Shown in pieces: positions 8,797-14,868 of a stretch of DNA of 17,724 nucleotides. Location: NCBI GenBank assembly GCA_964426675.1, contig CAYRRM010000042.1, forward strand, positions 1 to 17,724, read 5' to 3'. Source of the DNA: DYMC01 sp035406705 (GTDB lineage Bacteria > Verrucomicrobiota > Lentisphaeria > Victivallales > GWF2-50-93). Both the position numbers and the translations under genes were made by a program. Below the pieces are notes generated by a model that saw only the letters and a list, made by a program, of their open reading frames with translations, did no database searches and had not been told where the DNA came from. Position 1 is the stretch's first letter. Each line of letters begins with the position of its first letter.

Positions 8797-9843
8797 ATGT
8801 TAAACATATATTCGAAAATCGCAAGAGTTTTTTCAAGCGATATAGGAATAGACCTTGGCACAGCAAATTGCCTTGTCTTTGTACGCGACAGAGGTATTGT
8901 CCTAAATGAACCCTCAGTTGTTGCTATTTCAGAGACTAATAAAGAAATCCTGGCCGTCGGAAGTGAAGCAAAGAGAATGCTCGGCAGAACGCCTGGAAAT
9001 ATTCGCGCAATAAGACCTATGAAAGATGGGGTTATCGCAGATTTCGATATTACCGAACAAATGCTTCGTTATTTTATCAGAAAGGCTATTGCCCATGTTC
9101 CTAAACGCAGAAGACTTTTTCATCCAAACGTGTTAATAGCTGTGCCTTCAGGAATTACAGAAGTTGAAACGCGAGCTGTAAAAGACAGTGCACGACGCGC
9201 TGGAGCAGGAGATATATATCTCATAGAAGAACCAATGGTCGCTGCTATTGGGGTAGGCCTTCCCATTGCTGAACCCTCAGGGAGCATGATAGTAGATATC
9301 GGCGGAGGAACAACAGAAGTAGCTGTAATCTCTTTGTCTGGAATCGTAGAATCAAGAAGTATCAGAGTAGCCGGCGACGAAATGGATGCTGCAATTTGTC
9401 AGCATATGAAAAGAGTATATAACCTGATGATTGGTGAAAGAACTTCTGAAGAAATCAAATTAAAAATAGGAAGCGCATATCCCATTGAAGAAGAAAATTT
9501 TATGGAAGTGAAAGGTCGCGATCTTATTTCAGGACTTCCAAAAACTATAAAGATATCTTCAAGTGAAATTAGAACCGCTCTGCAAGAACCTATAACAAAT
9601 ATAGTAGAAGCCGTAAGAATGACTCTCGAAAGATGTCCACCTGAACTTGCAGCCGATCTTATTGACAGAGGGATTATGCTCGCAGGAGGAGGTGCTTTGC
9701 TTAGAGGCCTTGATAGACTTATAGCTGAAGAAACTGGGTTGCCAGTTTTTGTTGCTGAAGATCCTCTAAAAGCTGTGGCAAATGGCACTGGAGCAGTATT
9801 GCAAGAAATTGAGGCAATGTCAAAAGCCCTTGCAGCGGTCTGA
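8797..9843 (+). CDS. mreB: Rod shape-determining actin homologue MreB
   Basis: MreB is the cytoplasmic bacterial actin that polymerises along the inner membrane and positions the cell-wall elongation machinery. The 348 residues match the usual length. The nucleotide-binding elements are all visible: phosphate 1 (DIGIDLGTANCLVF, 15-28), connect 1 (about 131-147, with IEEPMVAAIGVG), phosphate 2 (DIGGGTTEVAVI, 167-178) and the adenosine loop (LAGGGALLRGL, 295-305). The amphipathic-looking N-terminus (LNIYSKIARVF) fits membrane attachment. AGGAT lies about 8 bases before ATG 8797. mreC, mreD and other shape genes do not follow; the next gene is biotin ligase, so the gene is outside the classical mre operon. 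Lineage-typical paralogue use cannot be excluded. Confidence 0.96.
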   Translation: MLNIYSKIARVFSSDIGIDLGTANCLVFVRDRGIVLNEPSVVAISETNKEILAVGSEAKRMLGRTPGNIRAIRPMKDGVIADFDITEQMLRYFIRKAIAHVPKRRRLFHPNVLIAVPSGITEVETRAVKDSARRAGAGDIYLIEEPMVAAIGVGLPIAEPSGSMIVDIGGGTTEVAVISLSGIVESRSIRVAGDEMDAAICQHMKRVYNLMIGERTSEEIKLKIGSAYPIEEENFMEVKGRDLISGLPKTIKISSSEIRTALQEPITNIVEAVRMTLERCPPELAADLIDRGIMLAGGGALLRGLDRLIAEETGLPVFVAEDPLKAVANGTGAVLQEIEAMSKALAAV

Positions 9844-9847
9844 GAGC

Positions 9848-10558
9848 ATGCCGTCAGTTATTCTCCTTAATGAAGTAGATTCAACAAATCTATACGCCCT
9901 TAGAAATATCCATAAACTAGAAAATCTTTCAGTTATTTTTGCGGAATATCAGTCTGCAGGGAAAGGCAGAGAGAATCGCAACTGGTTCTCCCCGAAGGGA
10001 AATATATACGCATCATTTGTTCTCAAGGAGTTTAAATACCCTCCGCCATGTGCGGCTTTTGCTACTTGTCTGGCCGGATTATTTACATTGCGTTCACTTG
10101 CCCCATCTATCAACTTAAGTATAAAATTACCAAATGATATTGTTTGCGAAAATCGCAAGATCGGCGGTGTTTTGTGCGAATTTCGCAAAGTTCAAAATAA
10201 AGATATTATTGTAGCTGGTATAGGTTTAAATATAAATTCTTCAGAGGATGAACTAAAAAATATCCCAGCTAATGCCGTGTCAATTTATTCTATCACCAAA
10301 GAAAAAAACGATTTAGAATTTGTTCGTATTAGTTTAATTAATAACGCATATCGCTTTTTCTCCATGTCCGATGATGAAATAGTGTCTAATTTCGTGAAAA
10401 ACTGTATAATGTCCGGCAGGGAAGTTGTCGTAAAGGATTATCAGTTTCATATAAAAGGAAAATTGAATGAAATACTAAAAGACGGAGCAGCTATAATCGA
10501 AACTCCCGATGGAAAAATCAGAAAATTCTATAGTGGTGATTTTTCTTCTGACTCATAA
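9848..10558 (+). CDS. birA: Biotin-[acetyl-CoA-carboxylase] ligase, single-domain
   Basis: The enzyme activates biotin with ATP and attaches it to a lysine of biotin carboxyl carrier proteins. The catalytic domain shows GKGRENRNWFSPKGN (38-52; the GRGR-type biotinyl-AMP loop), KLPNDI (93-98), KIGGVL (104-109) and GIGLN (124-128), then a small SH3-like C-terminal domain (about 189-232). There is no N-terminal winged helix, so unlike E. coli BirA it should not act as a repressor. The frame is open further upstream inside mreB, but the ATG at 9848, 4 bases after the mreB stop, gives the normal family N-terminus (VILLNEVDSTN). The tight spacing suggests cotranscription with mreB. Two copies of a near-identical palindrome lie inside the coding sequence (10144-10158 and 10175-10188). 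Confidence 0.92.
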   Translation: MPSVILLNEVDSTNLYALRNIHKLENLSVIFAEYQSAGKGRENRNWFSPKGNIYASFVLKEFKYPPPCAAFATCLAGLFTLRSLAPSINLSIKLPNDIVCENRKIGGVLCEFRKVQNKDIIVAGIGLNINSSEDELKNIPANAVSIYSITKEKNDLEFVRISLINNAYRFFSMSDDEIVSNFVKNCIMSGREVVVKDYQFHIKGKLNEILKDGAAIIETPDGKIRKFYSGDFSSDS

Positions 10559-10861
10559 TTAATTTCCCATCAATCTGAATATTTCATAAGTCATGAATAT
10601 TAAACTTGAAGCTCTATGATAAACCATAGTAGCCCCTCCTCTTGCGAAGAAAGTAGCTGGAGCAGTTACAACAAACCGACGTTCTCTTTCTCTTTGGGGT
10701 TTGCCTATTACTCTGGCCAAACGCAAATTATCCTAAATTAAGGAGTAGGGGGCGCATTTGCCGTAGATAGCAGGCAGCGAGAGTAAGCCGTAGCAACTAG
10801 TAGTCGAAGCTAACAAAGTAGATACGATAAATGCTGACAATTCCTCGCGGGTTGAAAATCG
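10559..10861 (-). pseudogene. Possible decayed or interrupted small gene with one in-frame TAG
   Basis: On the minus strand one frame stays open from just after a TAA (10862-10864) to a TAA at 10559-10561, except for one TAG at 10733-10735. The upstream part is 42 codons, hydrophobic, containing LSAFIVSTLLASTTSC, like a short signal or lipoprotein segment. The downstream part is 57 codons, containing RFVVTAPATFFARGG and MTYEIFRLMGN. Codons resemble those of neighbouring genes, and the segment at about 10630-10850 is clearly richer in G+C than its surroundings. The frame ends one base beyond the biotin ligase stop codon on the opposite strand. I do not recognise the product, and there is no convincing ribosome site. 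Chance openness of a moderately GC-rich non-coding or repeat sequence is a real alternative. Confidence 0.3.
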
Positions 10862-10863
10862 TT

Positions 10864-10893
10864 AAAAAATCGTCAACCTAAAAGCTTGACGAT
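10864..10893 (-). terminator. Intrinsic terminator, minus strand
   Basis: Read on the minus strand, ATCGTCAA and TTGACGAT form a perfect 8-bp stem around a 9-base loop, followed at once by a run of T residues. This is the best terminator-like structure in the window and probably closes the operon ending at 11050. On the plus strand the same TCAA can instead pair with GGTTGA at 10850-10855, so two exclusive hairpins are possible. Confidence 0.6.
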
Positions 10894-10923
10894 GCATAAT
10901 TTATAACAACCTTCATACACGTA

Positions 10924-10971
10924 AAAATAAAAAAGATGTTAACCTGTTTTCTTAGGTTTATAGGAGGTTAA
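10924..10971 (-). terminator. Second terminator-like hairpin, minus strand
   Basis: TTAACCT (10939-10945 in plus-strand reading) and AGGTTAA (10965-10971) form a perfect 7-bp stem with a long loop. On the minus strand it is followed, after four bases, by TTTTTTATTTTT. An inner alternative hairpin AACCT/AGGTT uses the same left arm. It lies about 80 bases after the stop of the 374-aa gene and could act in tandem with the terminator at 10864-10893. Confidence 0.45.
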
Positions 10972-11049
10972 TAAGCCTATTGAACGAAAAATTTATGCAT
11001 CTACAGCACTAAATACTATAAAAATATTCAGAATAAAAAGTGGTAATTA

Positions 11050-12174
11050 TCATACAGATGATGTGCCCCATTTACCTGCATTTCTATCTGGAATATTATA
11101 TTTTTCAGGGAATTTTCCTTCAGCAATACCTCCGCAATTGTCAAAAGCAGGAGGACTTAACTTCCATTGTTTTCTCTGGAAAATCTTATTCTGGAATTTG
11201 CATTGTCCTATTCTTTTAGAGATTTTCAATGATTCCATACATGCTCTTATACATCCTTTTGCACCACATATAGCAAAATATCCTGTATGGTTTATGATTT
11301 GCCGATAATAAGGTATTATAGAATCAAATGGAAGTTCTTCACATGGCGACCATGAACCACGCGCCAGTGTATATGTTAATCTATAGGCTACTTCTTCAGA
11401 TATATCTATATTTCTCACATCAATACCAAAACCTGGTAGTGCTTTCCTAAGAAATGGAGAAACTTCCCAATTTAATCCATGATGAGTAAGTGTACACCTA
11501 CCCATATGAACATCTCCCCATTCATATTCCTGATCTTCAATTTTTATTTTAATTGTGGCCTTTTCACCAATTTTTGGTATTGCATTTCCAGGGCAATCTT
11601 TTACACAACGCATACATCGATTACACAAGGTGCCTGCTTTAATAAGTGGATCTGGTTCAAGCTCAGCATCTGTAAGTATTGTACCTATTCTTACACGTGG
11701 TCCAAATTTTGGATGGATAAAAACTTTTGACCATCCAATTTCACCAAGACCACAAGCCACAGCAGCTATCCGAACATTAAGATTAACCTCAGGAGCAGGT
11801 CTGCCATCGTTTAATACAGGCCTCTGCATTCCCGGCCGTTCCGGTACTCCAGGATAGACTGGGACAGCTTCAAAACCATAATCTTCAATAGCACAGGCTA
11901 TTTTATATGTAACTCTGGGACGAAAAAGTGTGTTAAGGCGATTATAAGAGTAAAATGTATAATTTGCCCAATGTGTACCTTCAGTTATTCCCCGATAACT
12001 ACCGCGAGGGATTGGTTGCACAATACTTATAACGGATTTGCATTCTGGAAAAATATTTTTAGGGTGCATCATTTGGGGAGCATTTTCAAAACGCTCAATA
12101 TTTGCTATTCCAACGTCACCTGCCCCTGCAGCAAGAGCAATTTTTTTGATTATTTGCGAATTTAATATTTTCAC
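11050..12174 (-). CDS. QueG/reductive-dehalogenase-like [4Fe-4S] protein, 374 aa
   Basis: This soluble protein belongs to the superfamily that includes epoxyqueuosine reductase QueG and reductive dehalogenases, which combine a nitroreductase-like cobalamin-binding domain with two [4Fe-4S] clusters. The N-terminal domain has VGIANIERFENAP (21-33) and CGLGEIGWSKVFIHPKFGPRV (141-161), the glycine-rich segment typical of the family. The ferredoxin-like part has C184-x2-C187-x2-C190-x3-C194-P, a lone RC227, and C303-x4-C308-x3-C312. There is no Tat signal or membrane helix, so it should be cytoplasmic, and the C-terminal CDxCQxVCPW motif of QueG is missing. The start is GTG with AGAGGT upstream. 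It is the last gene of an operon with a 298-aa paralogue and an IclR regulator. Cobalamin use is inferred from the family; the substrate is unknown. Confidence 0.75.
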   Translation of the reverse strand: MKILNSQIIKKIALAAGAGDVGIANIERFENAPQMMHPKNIFPECKSVISIVQPIPRGSYRGITEGTHWANYTFYSYNRLNTLFRPRVTYKIACAIEDYGFEAVPVYPGVPERPGMQRPVLNDGRPAPEVNLNVRIAAVACGLGEIGWSKVFIHPKFGPRVRIGTILTDAELEPDPLIKAGTLCNRCMRCVKDCPGNAIPKIGEKATIKIKIEDQEYEWGDVHMGRCTLTHHGLNWEVSPFLRKALPGFGIDVRNIDISEEVAYRLTYTLARGSWSPCEELPFDSIIPYYRQIINHTGYFAICGAKGCIRACMESLKISKRIGQCKFQNKIFQRKQWKLSPPAFDNCGGIAEGKFPEKYNIPDRNAGKWGTSSV

Positions 12175-12240
12175 TTTAATACCTCTTTTAAGTTGTTATA
12201 AAAAATAGAAAAAAGATTCTTTACCTTTTTCAAACTCTTT

Positions 12241-13137
12241 TTATATGTATTTTTTTCCACATCCAATATTAGATGCATCCTCAGAATTTTCATCCAAAGG
12301 CCTTCCAATAATATCAAGAGCCCACGGCAAACGTTTACGAAATGGATTCTTAAAATTATTTATACACTTTCCATTTTTCTCAAGTTGAACTATACATGCT
12401 CTAACACAAGCTGCACCAAGTCTATCTGGACGTGCCCCCTTACCGGGCTGAACCGTTGCTCCATTTTTACAAACCCGACAAAGTTCATAATCCGGCTCAA
12501 GATATTTAATACTAAAATCATCTATCATTTTTATCTTTTCCTTAGCGTATTGATAGGCTTTTAGTGGACAGGCGAAAACACAGGCCATACAATCTCCGCA
12601 TATTGATTTCTTGTGTGATTGGTCCGCCTCAAACTGAAAATCAGTTAAAATCATTGCAAAACGCTGCCGTGGACCAAATTCTTTAGTGAGAAAAAAACCT
12701 CCATAACCTATTTCACCAAGTCCTGCTACTTGTGCAGCGTATTCAAAATCAACAATTACATTGGGACACGGTTTTTCTGGACAGACTGGGACACCTTTTG
12801 GCATACCTTCTTCAAAGTATGCAAAGAGAGGCACCGCCTCTACTCCATTTTCTTCAAGCCAACAGGTTAAATCATAGGTAGTTTGTGCAATAAAATTATC
12901 TTCAAGCCATCTAAATCCAAATGTGCCATAGGTGCTTGAAAAATTTGTTCCCTCTTCAACCCCTCTCAAAGAACCACGTAGTATTCTTCTTGCCAATACT
13001 ATTACAGATTTACATTCCGGGAAGATAGACGATGGATGCTTATCTGGTGGAAGACTTGCGAATTTCGCAATTTCAGCAATTCCAATCAGATCAGCTCCAA
13101 ACTTTTTTGCCATTTTTTTGATTTCTTCTGAATTCAC
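12241..13137 (-). CDS. QueG/reductive-dehalogenase-like [4Fe-4S] protein, 298 aa
   Basis: This is a paralogue of the 374-aa neighbour with the same domain order. Residues 15-27 read ADLIGIAEIAKFA, and residues 138-156 carry AGLGEIGYGGFFLTKEFGP. The cluster-binding part has C180-x2-C183-x2-C186-x3-C190-P, then C220-x2-C223 where the neighbour has a single RC, and C244-x3-C248 instead of the C-x4-C-x3-C of the neighbour. The second cluster is therefore ligated differently or by other residues. The start is GTG at 13137 with GGAG on the minus strand. It begins 15 bases after the IclR stop and ends 66 bases before the 374-aa gene, so the three form one operon. A palindrome TTGCGAATTTCGCAA lies in its 5' part (13056-13070). 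Two paralogues of unequal Cys pattern in one operon may form a heterodimer or act in series; this is inference. Confidence 0.75.
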   Translation of the reverse strand: MNSEEIKKMAKKFGADLIGIAEIAKFASLPPDKHPSSIFPECKSVIVLARRILRGSLRGVEEGTNFSSTYGTFGFRWLEDNFIAQTTYDLTCWLEENGVEAVPLFAYFEEGMPKGVPVCPEKPCPNVIVDFEYAAQVAGLGEIGYGGFFLTKEFGPRQRFAMILTDFQFEADQSHKKSICGDCMACVFACPLKAYQYAKEKIKMIDDFSIKYLEPDYELCRVCKNGATVQPGKGARPDRLGAACVRACIVQLEKNGKCINNFKNPFRKRLPWALDIIGRPLDENSEDASNIGCGKKYI

Positions 13138-13152
13138 TTTTTTCTCCTTTTT

Positions 13153-13917
13153 TTATTTTACATATATATATCCCATTGCAAATGAGGCTGCTTCAACTGT
13201 TTTTCGAAGTTCCTCTTGCAAGAATTTCTTTTTATCTTTATCCATTTCTACACCATCCATAGAAGCAAGTCCTATTGCAGAAACAAAATTGCCTCTAAAG
13301 TCAAATACTGGAGCCGCAATCGCATAAGTTCCAGGAAAACGTTCTGAATCAGTAATTGCAATCATCTCCTCCCTAATTTTTTTCAATTCACTTTTAAAAA
13401 ATTCTTTATTCGTAATTGTTTTTTCTGTGTATTTTATAAATTCAATATTTTCAAGAAAAGAATCAAGTTCTTCCTCTGGAATATACGCTGCACATAGTTT
13501 TCCACCTGCACTTGCGTGAACTGGATTAAGCGCACCTATAGTTAAGCCATAATCTCCTCTTGCCTTTTCTGGATATACCACATCAATAATTAATGGACGT
13601 CTTTCAAATGGAACTATGAGATAAACCGGCAGGGCAGATAATCCACATAAGCGAATTAAAAATGGACGAAGTCTATTGCGTATTACAAGACGTGACAGAC
13701 ACGCATTCGAAAGAGTCAAAATTCTAAGGCTTATCTTGTATTTGCCTCCCTTTTTTTCCTGTTCAACGTAACCTGTCTGAACAAGTGTCTTTAAAAGACG
13801 GCATGCATGACTATTTGGTATTTTAAAATATTCAGCAAGCTCTTTCACTGAGTAAGCTTCTGCTGTTGAGGCAAGATATTCAAGAATTTTAAATCCATTT
13901 TGTAATGTGTTGTTCAT
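13153..13917 (-). CDS. IclR-family transcriptional regulator, first gene of the minus-strand operon
   Basis: The 254 residues have the normal IclR layout: a winged helix-turn-helix at about 6-65 (NGFKILEYLAS, then VKELAEYFKIPNSHACRLLK with the recognition helix) and an effector-binding domain from about 75 on, with GGKLCAAYIPEEELDSF and AITDSERFPGTYAIAAPVFD. IclR proteins are dimeric repressors or activators that respond to small, often aromatic or carboxylic, metabolites. GGAGAG lies 6 bases before the ATG at 13917. The following iron-sulfur gene starts 15 bases downstream, so the regulator most likely controls its own operon. A second, distinct IclR gene sits on the other side of the shared 180-base promoter region. 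Confidence 0.92.
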   Translation of the reverse strand: MNNTLQNGFKILEYLASTAEAYSVKELAEYFKIPNSHACRLLKTLVQTGYVEQEKKGGKYKISLRILTLSNACLSRLVIRNRLRPFLIRLCGLSALPVYLIVPFERRPLIIDVVYPEKARGDYGLTIGALNPVHASAGGKLCAAYIPEEELDSFLENIEFIKYTEKTITNKEFFKSELKKIREEMIAITDSERFPGTYAIAAPVFDFRGNFVSAIGLASMDGVEMDKDKKKFLQEELRKTVEAASFAMGYIYVK

Positions 13918-14038
13918 TATCTCTCCTTTATTTTTAAAATCACAAAATATTATTTTCTAAATTATAGAATTTATTTATAAATTATTTTATAAAATAGAAT
14001 TTTTCAAGTTTTTTTTTAAAAAAAAGTAAATATTTTTT

Positions 14039-14069
14039 TTGATTTTTTTAAAATTCAATATTATATAAT
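14039..14069 (+). promoter_or_regulatory. Candidate promoter of the plus-strand IclR operon
   Basis: TTGATT (14039-14044) lies 17 bases before TATATA (14062-14067), which overlaps TATAAT (14064-14069). Transcription would start near 14075, inside the inverted repeat AATTCAATAT/ATATTGAATT. The very low G+C makes the call tentative. Confidence 0.4.
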
Positions 14070-14090
14070 ATTATTCATTTATATTGAATT
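14052..14090. repeat. Perfect 10-bp inverted repeat, candidate IclR operator
   Basis: AATTCAATAT (14052-14061) and ATATTGAATT (14081-14090) are perfect inverted copies separated by 19 bases. Centre-to-centre spacing is 29 bases, near three helical turns. They flank the presumed -10 box and start site and end 15 bases before the regulator start, the usual place for an autoregulatory operator. Occurrence by chance in AT-rich DNA cannot be excluded, though each arm contains a C or G. Confidence 0.4.
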
Positions 14091-14105
14091 ATAAAGGTGA
14101 TGATA

Positions 14106-14849
14106 ATGGAAAATTCGATTAAATCTGTAAAAAAGGCATTATTGGCTCTTGACTTCATCATTGAGAAATCTGAAGACAGAGAAGGAGTCGGGCTTGGAGA
14201 AATTGCAGCTCATTTAAAAATAAATAATAGCACTGCGAGAAATATTTTAAAAACCATGGAAGAGTGCGGATATTTAGGGAGAGGTCCTGGTAGAATATAT
14301 TGTCCAGGAGCAAAATGTATAGATATGTCTCGCAATATTTTTTTAAAAAGACTTGTTACTATAGCTGGAGATATGATATTAGAAATTGCAAGAGAAACTG
14401 GCGAATCTTTTGTCCTTGCATCTATAAAAAAAGCAAAAAGAGTAGTTCTTTTTAGGGCAAGCGGTGACCAGGTAATACGTGTTGATACTGAAAGAGCCGA
14501 ATCAGAAGATATATACAAATTAGTCACAATGAGGATATTTATCGCTTATATGTCCAGAAACGAACTTGAATTTTTTATATCTAAAAATGGTTTCCCGAAT
14601 GAAAAATGGAATATGATTGATAACAGAGTCAAATTAGAAGCTGAATTAGAATTACTCCGCATGCAAGGTTATGCCGATGATCAAACCAAGCATTATCATG
14701 CATTTGCTGTTCCAATTTTTGGAGAAAATGAAAAAATCATAGCATCTCTTGGTGCTTACATCCCTTCCTTTAGGGCAACTACAGAACAATCCAAAAAAAT
14801 ACTTGAACTAATGATAAATTGTTCGAGGAAAATATCAAAATCTTTATAA
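14106..14849 (+). CDS. IclR-family transcriptional regulator, first gene of the plus-strand operon
   Basis: The product has an N-terminal winged helix-turn-helix (about residues 3-62, with LGEIAAHLKINNSTARNILK) and an IclR-type effector domain (about 75-245, with ARETGESFVLASIKKAKRVV and HAFAVPIFGENEKIIASLGA). The effector half is less typical than in the divergent IclR partner, so a different ligand is likely. Three start codons are possible in one frame (GTG 14097, ATG 14100, ATG 14106). I prefer 14106, because AAAGGTGAT lies just before it and would overlap the other two. The 785-aa iron-sulfur gene begins 19 bases after its stop with its own strong ribosome site, so the pair is an operon and the regulator probably controls it. 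Confidence 0.88.
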   Translation: MENSIKSVKKALLALDFIIEKSEDREGVGLGEIAAHLKINNSTARNILKTMEECGYLGRGPGRIYCPGAKCIDMSRNIFLKRLVTIAGDMILEIARETGESFVLASIKKAKRVVLFRASGDQVIRVDTERAESEDIYKLVTMRIFIAYMSRNELEFFISKNGFPNEKWNMIDNRVKLEAELELLRMQGYADDQTKHYHAFAVPIFGENEKIIASLGAYIPSFRATTEQSKKILELMINCSRKISKSL

Positions 14850-14868
14850 AAAATAAGGAGATTTTACA

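Larger units (their letters stand above)
10562..11049. other. Gene-poor region between birA and the minus-strand Fe-S operon
   Basis: About 490 bases hold no complete convincing gene. From left to right they contain a bulged hairpin (AATATT-T-CAT with ATG-AATATT, 10578-10601), a 5-bp hairpin (CTATG/CATAG, 10614-10629), a GC-richer stretch (about 10630-10850) where GCCCC-TCCT near 10632 can pair with AGGA-GGGGGC near 10740-10754, and then two terminator-like hairpins for the operon coming from the right. The 9-base inverted repeat GATGCATAA (10891-10899) with TTATGCATC (10993-11001) encloses one terminator. Confidence 0.45.
13918..14105. promoter_or_regulatory. Divergent, extremely AT-rich promoter region of the two IclR operons
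   Basis: Nearly all of this stretch is A or T. It contains a repeated 9-mer ATAGAATTT at 13964-13972 and 13994-14002, exactly 30 bases apart (about three helical turns), a minus-strand TATAAT at 13966-13961, and a perfect 10-base inverted repeat at 14052-14090. These are candidate binding sites for one or both IclR proteins; in such biased sequence some repeats will arise by chance. Confidence 0.5.

Noticed and set aside
9782..9847. Biotin ligase starting inside mreB
   Set aside because: The extra N-terminal residues do not resemble a winged helix or the family; ATG 9848 gives the normal N-terminus.
10733..10735. Pyrrolysine or other TAG readthrough in the small minus-strand frame
   Set aside because: TAG ends the pump gene in this same window, no PYLIS-like structure or pyl gene is visible, and the frame itself is not recognised as a protein.
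10610..10870. tmRNA, RNase P RNA, SRP RNA or 6S RNA
   Set aside because: None of the hallmark conserved blocks or a T-loop and CCA end could be found on either strand.
11050..13137. Assigning the two minus-strand iron-sulfur genes as queG (epoxyqueuosine reductase)
   Set aside because: The later GCDxCQxVCPW-type motif and the usual N-terminal QueG features are missing, two paralogues lie in one IclR operon, and no tRNA-modification genes are nearby.
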